Of a stretch of 64,000 bases of DNA, positions 57,433 through 64,000 are shown piece by piece. Position 1 is the first letter of the stretch, and each line of letters begins with the position of its first letter. Source of the stretch: Aphanomyces cochlioides (Eukaryota > Oomycota > Saprolegniomycetes > Saprolegniales > Verrucalvaceae); contig JAHQRK010000002.1 in assembly GCA_019828595.1 (NCBI GenBank), positions 3,658,001-3,722,000 on the forward strand, given 5' to 3'. The notes beneath the pieces are model-generated. The model was not told where the DNA came from. It did no database searches and saw only the letters and a program-made list of their open reading frames with translations. Position numbers and translations under genes: made by a program.

Positions 57433-57597
57433 CGAGATGGATCGATTGGAGCAGCTTTTGGAAAATGTTGTAAGGTGTGCTCGGCCAATTAAACGCTAAC
57501 AAAGATAGTATATTATCCAATGAAATTGAATTATTGGACTATTTCAACCAATCAATTTTAGCAAATTTGCAGCCTATCACATTTCTTGATTTCAATC
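57433..57597. promoter_or_regulatory. 165-bp bidirectional promoter region
   Basis: Sits between the divergent zinc-finger and TFIIIC-like genes. Three CCAAT-type elements are visible (GGCCAATTAA at 57483, TCCAATGAAATTGAATTATTGG at 57515 with an inverted ATTGG, and ACCAATCAAT at 57548). This is enough to serve both genes; no TATA box stands out. Confidence 0.55.
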
Positions 57598-59952
57598 ATG
57601 GTGGCGGCAGGCACCACCAAGTCGGACAAGTCGGAGGCAAATGAATCGAGGCTGCAATTCACACCGAGTGCATCGAGCTTCTCTTCCGAGCATCTCCCTG
57701 GAGCTCCGATTCTTCCTGACTGCGTGCATTGGTCAGCTGATTGCAAGCTTGCATGCGTCACAGATGAAAGTGTCATGATCTCAACGTTTCTCAACAAAGA
57801 CCTCAGTCGATACTTACTCCATCCGCCATTTCTCACCCGATACTTTATTCCATTGCCAACAAAAGATAAAGACTTTTTGATTCCACCACCCCCGGAGAAT
57901 GTTGTTGACAGTGCACCTGGCTCCATGACGTATCGTATTTTACATGAGATGACACGATCCAATTCGTCAAACCCACGTGAAATTTCACTCGCCAAAGGAG
58001 ACGCTGGCATGACATTTGCAGCAGCCGTGTGGGGACCACGCGGTATGTATATTGAAGCTATTCTTGAACGGGCTCATTGATGGCTTAGGGTCGGCACCAA
58101 GGTCATCCTGTGCAATCTTGACGCTGACGTCGAACAGCCATATTGTGCTCTATCACCCGTCCGTGTTGGATTTCAACTGGAAGGAAGTGGCTGTATTGTC
58201 CAAGTCGCTTAAGAAATTCGTGTCAGGAAACGACTGGAGCCATCTTGAGGCGAGTCAAGATCCATTCTTCGCAACACCACCTTCACTCAAGAAGCAGAAA
58301 ACTCAAGATGACCAGGCATGCTCTCCACAGTGTGTTGCTTTCGTGAAGCAGTCGGATTTGATCTCAGTCACTTCGGTTGCGTGGTCAAGTGCTTCATACG
58401 ACGTTGATACATCCACGACTTCTTCATTACTTGCATTTTGTGGCCGAACCATCACCACAGTGTGGCGTTATTACCATGATAACCATCGCATGGAAGAAGA
58501 TCCAACTGCAATGGCTCACACGGGTCCTCATGGTTGGCCAACTTGCTCGACATGGATGCACATGGAGACCTCTGATTTGGCTTTGGGTACATCGTCTGGA
58601 AACGTCCTCCTTCTATCGTTGCAAGGCGGCGACTTGTCAATCCAGCGAGTACTCACCACTCCACACTTTCAACCTGTCTACAGCCTCCAGTATACGCTGC
58701 ATGACATCTCAGTCGCATCTGGCACTCACATTTCCATTTGGAACACATCGTCTGAAGAACTTGATAAGAAACCTCGATCTTGGCAAGCACACAACAGCAA
58801 TATCACATGTCTGGAACTGAATCACATGGATGACACAATCTTTTCAAGCTCGACGGACGGATGTGTGAAATGCTGGAACAAATCAGGAGTGGAAGTGACC
58901 ATGAAGTATGACAACTTATATTGATCATCAATTGACACGATACATAGGAACTTGCCGAGAAACAATTACCCAATTTTTGGTCTGAGCATGTCTCCAAATT
59001 GTATACAACTTGCTGTCGGATATGTTTGCCCACCAGCAGCAAAACCTTCCAGAATTACCCAAGCGGTGCGTGTGACCATTGAGTATCGTTCATAGTAAAA
59101 GAGTAGGATACAACATACGCACGGCTGTCAAGCGGTCTCGAATGCTTTGCAGCTCCAAATGCTCAAAATGCCAAATCGCTTGCAGCCTCTGTCGAGTCGC
59201 AGTCGAGTCTGGATTCAATTGGAGATATTTTAGCGTACTGCCACTTGGAAAACTCAGCATTTCAGGCTAAACAATCCGAAATGAGCTTGTTGCACGTAGA
59301 CCCACTGCCAGAAAGTAAACCTTTGTATGCTGAATTTTGCGCGATCTTGGAGTCAAAATACGCCGCCCAGCAAAGTCAAGAGCAATGGAACATGCCGTTA
59401 TACCTTCAAGTGGCATATCAAGTCTGTACAAATGTTGCTGCTTCGGCAAATTTCGAAATTCTGTCGCGGTTGCGCCAGCTTATAATATGCTATTGGTGTG
59501 AAAACACATTGGAGCAAATTCTCGACCAAGACAACCATCAAGATACTGCACTTTCTGCTTTACTGATGGCGGATTATTTATTGCTCAGCGCATCCACGAA
59601 TCCAACTAAGTGGCGCTTGACAAAGCTCTCTGAGCGACTCGTAGAACACGCGTATCAAAAGTTTGGCAATTCAGAGGATATGGCGAGACTCAAGTCCAAT
59701 CAGCAGCTGCCACCAGCCCGTGAACAATGTGACTTGTGTTCGTCTCCAGTTCCACTCACAGACAAGATCATGGAACCGACATGCAAAAATGGACATGCAC
59801 TTGAGCGTTGTTTTATGACTCTTCGAGTAATTGACGCTGCTGGGGTCGTCTGGAAATGCATGGTGTGCGAAGCCTTGGCCAATGTGACCGCCAACCCAAA
59901 TCAACTTGTGTGCAGGTTGTGTGGGTGCTTTTGTCAAAAAATTGAGTATTAA
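57598..59952 (+). CDS. GTF3C4: TFIIIC 90-kDa subunit-like protein (GTF3C4), four exons
   Basis: Exons 57598-58042, 58089-58905, 58948-59065 and 59107-59952; introns 41-46 bp; 741 residues. The N-terminal ~450 residues carry WD40-like repeats (PDCVHWSADCKLACV, VHISIWNTS-type and DGCVKCWNKSG). NYPIFGLSMSPN follows. The C-terminal ~75 residues are a multi-cysteine zinc domain (CDLCSSPV, CKNGHALERC, CMVCEA, CRLCGCFC) of the type found in TFIIIC subunits. TFIIIC binds the A and B boxes of tRNA genes and recruits RNA polymerase III; human GTF3C4 also has acetyltransferase activity. Exon 4 uses an acceptor at 59106, since nearer AGs leave a stop in frame. Its stop overlaps that of the next gene. Confidence 0.78.
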
Positions 59953-60797
59953 TTCGTTGAATCGGGGAAACTGAGCCGCCAAAAATCATCAGGTGTTGAA
60001 TATGGCTCCCATGCAGCCCGATGGCGAGAACATGCGTCACGCTGTCCTTCAAAACCTTCTCCAAGTGCAGCGTAATATTTCTCGCATTCTTCACAAGCGT
60101 GTCCAGGAAGAGCCAACCTTTCGTCCCGCTTTCGTACCACTTCAATATACTTATATGGCAATGCTGATCTTTCGTCGTTGTTTGTGTGTCTTTCATTTTG
60201 AAATCGAGAGTCTTGATCTCGAGAGGTGCGAATATTATGTGCAGATGTCTCGGCTGTTATTGCCACAAATGACTTTTCGTTAGAATCGCGCTTTTTCCGC
60301 TTGTAAGCTGAATCATCCAACGAGGTAGAATCTCGCTTACTTGTTGGAACTTTCTCTTGAGGCACCGGAATATCTTCCTCTTGCCTTTTTTGCATGAAGT
60401 GGTGGTTGTGAGGAATTTCATTCGTTGTCGTATCATCGGGCTCCGCTTCGAGTCTTGTCTCTTCATCATCGTCCGAGCATGGATTGGAGGTTTTCTCTGA
60501 TGCAGATGAAGTATTGCCAGCTCTTCCTTTGGTCGAAATACCCACACTCTCTTTCTGTGTTGTCGATGGCACCACGTTTTGTTTACGCATAACTTTTCTC
60601 TCCATTTGGAGGCGCACCAGCTTTTTCTGTTGTTTGTCAATCACAATTTGTTGCTGCTCCAGAGTCTCCTGTAGTAGACGAAACCTCTGCGCGACGACTT
60701 TCAGCTCAGTCCTGTACATGCACTCATGGCGTCTACTTGATCCGGGTTCATTCCACATCGCAGAACACGTTGGACACTGATCGAGCGGCTTGTTCAT
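59949..60797 (-). CDS. RBBP8: CtIP/Sae2-family DNA end-resection protein
   Basis: 282 codons, intronless. The N-terminus has CPTCSAMW and a CMYRTEL pair of Cys motifs, then a coiled coil (residues ~33-75, QETLEQQQIVIDKQQKKL) fitting the family's oligomerisation region. The middle is acidic and Ser/Thr-rich. The C-terminal ~60 residues are diagnostic: KRDERLALPGHACEECEKYY, then CSRHR, then YSTPDDFW, where T268 matches the conserved CDK site that licenses resection in CtIP (T847) and Sae2 (S267). It promotes Mre11 nuclease activity at double-strand breaks. Short, like yeast Sae2. The stop is interleaved with that of the convergent TFIIIC-like gene. Confidence 0.88.
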   Translation of the reverse strand: MNKPLDQCPTCSAMWNEPGSSRRHECMYRTELKVVAQRFRLLQETLEQQQIVIDKQQKKLVRLQMERKVMRKQNVVPSTTQKESVGISTKGRAGNTSSASEKTSNPCSDDDEETRLEAEPDDTTTNEIPHNHHFMQKRQEEDIPVPQEKVPTSKRDSTSLDDSAYKRKKRDSNEKSFVAITAETSAHNIRTSRDQDSRFQNERHTNNDERSALPYKYIEVVRKRDERLALPGHACEECEKYYAALGEGFEGQRDACSRHRAAWEPYSTPDDFWRLSFPDSTN

Positions 60798-60883
60798 CGC
60801 GTGCGACTTCCCGCCCTTTTTCTAAAATGAACTCTAATAAATCCGGATAATGTATTTAAGTAGTCCGGATGACTTCAAAACCT

Positions 60884-61184
60884 TTATTGACAAATATTAT
60901 AAACTTTCACAGTATCTCGTATTTGCTGAAGATTGAGGAAGAAATTTCGAGAGTTGTGAATGAGTCCACTGCATTTGAGCTTATTCGAAACGGACACGCT
61001 GGTTGTGAACTCGAAGAAGCCATCCTCCTCTGAGACTATCGAACATTTTGACCCCAAGAATGCCATCTTAGAATTATCAACGTTGAAACAAACGTGTAAT
61101 CTTGCGACATCAGATTGAATCCAAGAACAAAGGAACAGTAGGCGGTTGTACATACTGAGTATCGATGAGTGAAGCTTCAACCAT
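60884..61184 (-). CDS. Possible small two-exon gene, unrecognised
   Basis: ATG 61184, exon 61184-61156, canonical donor GTATGT, 55-bp intron, acceptor ...GCAAG, exon 61100-60884; 81 codons. The product begins MVEASLIDTQ and continues LHVCFNVDNSKMAFLG, ending DTVKVYNICQ. Beta-rich, no family recognised. Support is the fit between two real genes (87 bp from the CtIP start, 179 bp from the next ATG) and intron size typical of the region. An unspliced frame also exists. Confidence 0.4.
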
Positions 61185-61362
61185 GGCTAAATTTTATCCT
61201 TCCTCCGTCTGCCCTCCACTTGGTTGCGGTTGGATTTGAAACTGGAGGACGTTTCCGGATAATTCCTCCAACCACTTGACTCGAATTCTTGGACCAAATT
61301 TGGAATGTTCCAATTTTCGGATAAACATTCTGCGTCATCGACACCCTTCAAAGTTCAATTCC

Positions 61363-62705
61363 ATGTCTGACGAGTTCCACACTGAGTTGGATTTCTACAG
61401 CGATATGCAGGCGGCACACATTACCTCTAGAGATGACGATGAGCTCCGCATGGCTGCCCGCGCGGGTCTTATCTTACTCGAAAAAAATACGGCGCTTCAA
61501 GTCGATCTGGAAGATCTCTCGTCAAAGATACACCACTACGAAATCCAACAACAGGCATTATCTATGGAGGTTGAGAGCCTCCGCAAACAGCGCAGTAGCG
61601 CTATTATGGAAGTGCAGGCTGCGAACAAGGAGATCAAAACGCTTCAACTACAGTTACACCAGCAACAGGCTGCATGGCGTTCGACTGAGAAATCATTGCT
61701 GGCACAGATCCAATCCCTCACTTTGGAACTCCATCGATTGAAGACAAAACCCCAGGTGGCATGCGACCCACAAGAAGTCAAATCTCGTAAGCCTGACAAC
61801 AAAGAGGAAGGAAACCAATCGGATGAACATGAGTCCCAACATGGTGATGACCCTCGCTTAGCTTTGCTCCGACAAGAGAATAGCGAGTTACAAGTGCAAT
61901 TACAACAAACCTCGCGAGATATACGTCAACGTGAAGCCAAATGGTCTAAATCTACATTATCTAGCAACCAACGCATCCAATCCCTTGAGCACGATTTGCT
62001 CAAGTTGTCCAGAGAAAACAAGATGATTAAGCAAGAGCAGGCCGAAGAAAGAGAACTCTTGGAAAGTCTTCGCACTATGATGAGCGCTTATAAGGTTTAT
62101 CCTCATGTCTGATCGGTCTCATGATGCATACGTAGAATATGATGGATACAAATCCTCAGGCTACAACTTCCGACTCTGTTCACTTTGGTGATAACAACAA
62201 CAATGGTGGTGTTTGTGGGGACTCGATGCATGAAGATGTGCTTCGAACTAATGCTACCCTTCAGGGCAGAATCAAAGAGCTAGAAAATATCGTGGAAAAG
62301 ATATCCAGGACGCCACTAGAATGGAATGCAGATGCTGTGCCGTGCGCTGTGCTCAATAACACAAAGCATAGACTGATCTCTGTGTTGACCTCGAAAAATC
62401 ACGAGCAACGGCGCGAAATTCCTCCAAGGGAAGAAATCAACACCCTGCAAGATTCATTCCCTATTCCAATTCGATCAAGCAACGACAAGACCGCCACTGA
62501 CGACTGGGTTGAGGACGCTCAAACACCTCCTCGTTGTGTTGCTGCTGCGTCTGTGTGGGTACTGCTCGTATCATGGGTTGTATCTTTGATGGGACTTCAA
62601 GCAACCTCGTGCCGACGCGCTGTGGATTGGGTGCCTCAAGGCAAACGCGATGAGCATCACGATGAAGAGGACCCAACTGATATTGAGGACTCTAGCTGGG
62701 CATAA
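61363..62705 (+). CDS. Coiled-coil protein with CC1-box-like motif and C-terminal membrane anchor, two exons
   Basis: Exons 61363-62094 and 62136-62705; intron 41 bp; 433 residues. ATG 61363 (MSDEFHTELDFYSDM) is the first in frame. Near residue 27-40 is RMAARAGLILLEKN, an AAxxG motif followed by LLEKN, the pattern of the CC1 box by which BICD, BICDR and Spindly-type adaptors bind dynein light intermediate chain. Long heptad-rich coiled coils fill residues ~40-310. Near the C-terminus a hydrophobic helix (VWVLLVSWVVSLMGLQ) followed by a short basic/acidic tail suggests a tail anchor facing the cytosol. Inferred role: linking an organelle to dynein. Confidence 0.72.
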
Positions 62706-63046
62706 GTGCTTCGTGCTTGATTATTTATCAATCGAATTGTCAGTTGTTCAGCTGTTCAGAGTCCCAAATAAGAGAAAGTGCTGAAGGGTTTATCAAGTGC
62801 AATAAATCATATCGATAGTAAACTTTTAGGGGTACTATGTAATCAGCTCTTCGTTGGTAAAGTGGAGAAGTAATTATCGCTGGAAATCAACAGATCCAAT
62901 GGCCGCAACGTAGGATGGGCAGCTACCCCCCTCTCTGCATTCGTTTGTCCATTCCTTGCTGCAGTCAACACGATGGTTGATGAATGGCTTCATGTGCGAT
63001 TTCCATCACATTGTTGAACTACTTTACAATTACAATATTGTTACAA
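62706..63046. other. Convergent 3' intergenic region
   Basis: 341 bp between two converging genes. An AATAAA at 62801 could be the polyadenylation signal of the coiled-coil gene. Nothing else seen. Confidence 0.45.
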
Positions 63047-63370
63047 CTACAGCTCTTCCAAGGTTCGGCATGCTCCAACTACAACGTCGTCCACTTCTTG
63101 ATGCAAGATAACACTCCACTTGCACTCGCCTGAGCAATACGAGTCTTGTTCTGCGACGAGCCTCAGCGAGTAGAATGAAATACCACAATTGCTGCAAGTC
63201 CACGGCAAGCCCGAGATGGTCGAGTCGAAAGTCTTTTTCACGTAGCACGGCAACGCGTCGTCGTCCAGCAGTGAGCTGCTTGAGTTGGAGTGACCATCAG
63301 GTAAATACCCATCGTTTTCTTCATTAGGAAGGGACCATGAGACACGGCTCACCCGCGTGTATTTCACCAT
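63047..63370 (-). CDS. Small zinc-ribbon-like protein, unrecognised
   Basis: 107 codons from ATG 63370 (MVKYTRVSRVSW). A Ser/Asp-rich middle, then WTCSNCGISFYS and DSYCSGECKWS: two CXXC-type pairs 17 residues apart that would bind one zinc. The end is VDDVVVGACRTLEEL. Resembles short single-zinc proteins but no family can be named. Confidence 0.6.
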   Translation of the reverse strand: MVKYTRVSRVSWSLPNEENDGYLPDGHSNSSSSLLDDDALPCYVKKTFDSTISGLPWTCSNCGISFYSLRLVAEQDSYCSGECKWSVILHQEVDDVVVGACRTLEEL

Positions 63371-63786
63371 GATCCTCAACAAGCTCGCTCAATAACCGAA
63401 TGACAAAGATCGGTTGTGAGATCAAAAGCATGAAACGTCCAAAGAAACGAATGCCATTTCAACTTATTGGCACTCCGAAAGCATATTCATTTCAAATGTT
63501 GATACATCTAAAATCTCGTCGGTGGATCCACTTGGTACAATTTGACCTTTCTACTTTAATTCTTATTTGAAAGCCATAGTCGTCGAATATGGAACACGAA
63601 AGCATCCACGGTTACATCGTCGACTAGAGAGCATGACGCATGAGCCATCATGATGTAGCTTTTCTCCCATCGTAGTGTATGTTTCTCTGAATTTTCATGT
63701 CTCCAACGCCGCCAAATGTCAAACACATGTCATTCTAGCTCGTTCGAGGATCGTCAAGTTGTTGAAATTAAAGCCATACAACTCCC
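63371..63786. other. Intergenic, no gene supported
   Basis: Upstream of the small zinc protein and downstream of the PRPF6 stop. A 67-codon + frame at 63716-63919 is antisense to the PRPF6 exon and is rejected. Confidence 0.5.
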
Positions 63787-63966
63787 TCATGATGTAGCTG
63801 GTGCCGCGTCGATCAAATTCATGACAGGCAATGAAGCAACGACTAATTTGAGGATATCGCCCGTCTTTTTCTTGCGATGCACTGTTTGTTTTGACACGGC
63901 GCACCATAAATCACCATGACGCGGCTCAGCTTTGATACATCGACGCATAATGTCTTCACGTTGCAG
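63787..63966 (-). CDS. PRPF6: PRPF6 (U5 snRNP pre-mRNA splicing factor), last exon only
   Basis: 59 codons plus TGA. Upstream on the - strand is an intron end with branch-point CTAAC (near 63984) and acceptor GTAG (63967-63970). The exon reads LQREDIMRRC and then EPRHGDLWCAVSK, the hallmark C-terminal motif of PRPF6/Prp6, followed by KKTGDILKLV. Prp6 is a HAT-repeat scaffold that bridges U5 and U4/U6 in the tri-snRNP. The rest lies beyond the right edge. Confidence 0.85.
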   Translation of the reverse strand: MQREDIMRRCIKAEPRHGDLWCAVSKQTVHRKKKTGDILKLVVASLPVMNLIDAAPATS

Positions 63967-64000
63967 CTACACAAAAACGTTAGTTGAGACCACCACAATC

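Noticed and set aside
1..64000. tRNA, rRNA or snRNA genes
   Set aside because: None recognised by eye; a covariance-model search would be needed to exclude small ones.

Overview
The window is nuclear DNA of a eukaryote with very short introns (40-58 bp, GT..AG), an L1-like LINE, Copia, Helitron and Crypton elements, and compact host genes. This combination suggests an oomycete, probably Saprolegniales/Aphanomyces-like. That assignment is inference from gene style; no rRNA or species marker is present.

Region 1 (1-36,000) is a nest of one young, APE-type non-LTR retrotransposon (LINE) plus a broken Copia element. Three LINE copies (A 1-5049, B 5050-11679, C 11680-17603) lie head-to-tail on the + strand with no DNA between them; B carries a 406-bp antisense LINE 3' fragment flanked by a 15-bp target-site duplication. 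On the - strand are fragment D (17604-19180), full-length copy E (21227-28604; ORF0, ORF1 and ORF2 all open) and F (28605-32044); G (32045-33615) is on +. Copia is split into an RT/RNase H half (19181-21226, +) and a Gag/protease/integrase half (33616-35,9xx, -). Both the D/G LINE and the Copia element are cut at the same two points, so flipping 19181-33615 rejoins both exactly. This is a 14.4-kb balanced inversion.

Region 2 (36,000-47,350) is Helitron-derived: two decayed Pif1-type Helitron helicase copies, two matching hairpin 3' ends, a roughly 200-bp repeat in four copies, and a ~1.9-kb minisatellite of about 19 units of ~104 bp with an alternating higher-order pattern, flanked by direct repeats. 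Region 3 (47,349-49,422) is a Crypton-type tyrosine-recombinase element.

Region 4 (49,976-64,000) is gene-dense host DNA: a 2-phosphoglycerate-kinase/LPA1-like P-loop protein, a small membrane protein, an AGFG-type ArfGAP, GPN3, a C2H2-like protein, a TFIIIC90 (GTF3C4)-like subunit, a CtIP/Sae2 homologue, a CC1-box-like coiled-coil protein with a predicted tail anchor, a small zinc-ribbon-like protein, and the last exon of PRPF6. Intron positions were worked out by hand from splice signals, frame and family conservation. Several neighbours are convergent with 9 bp or less between stops, or divergent across 165-470 bp.
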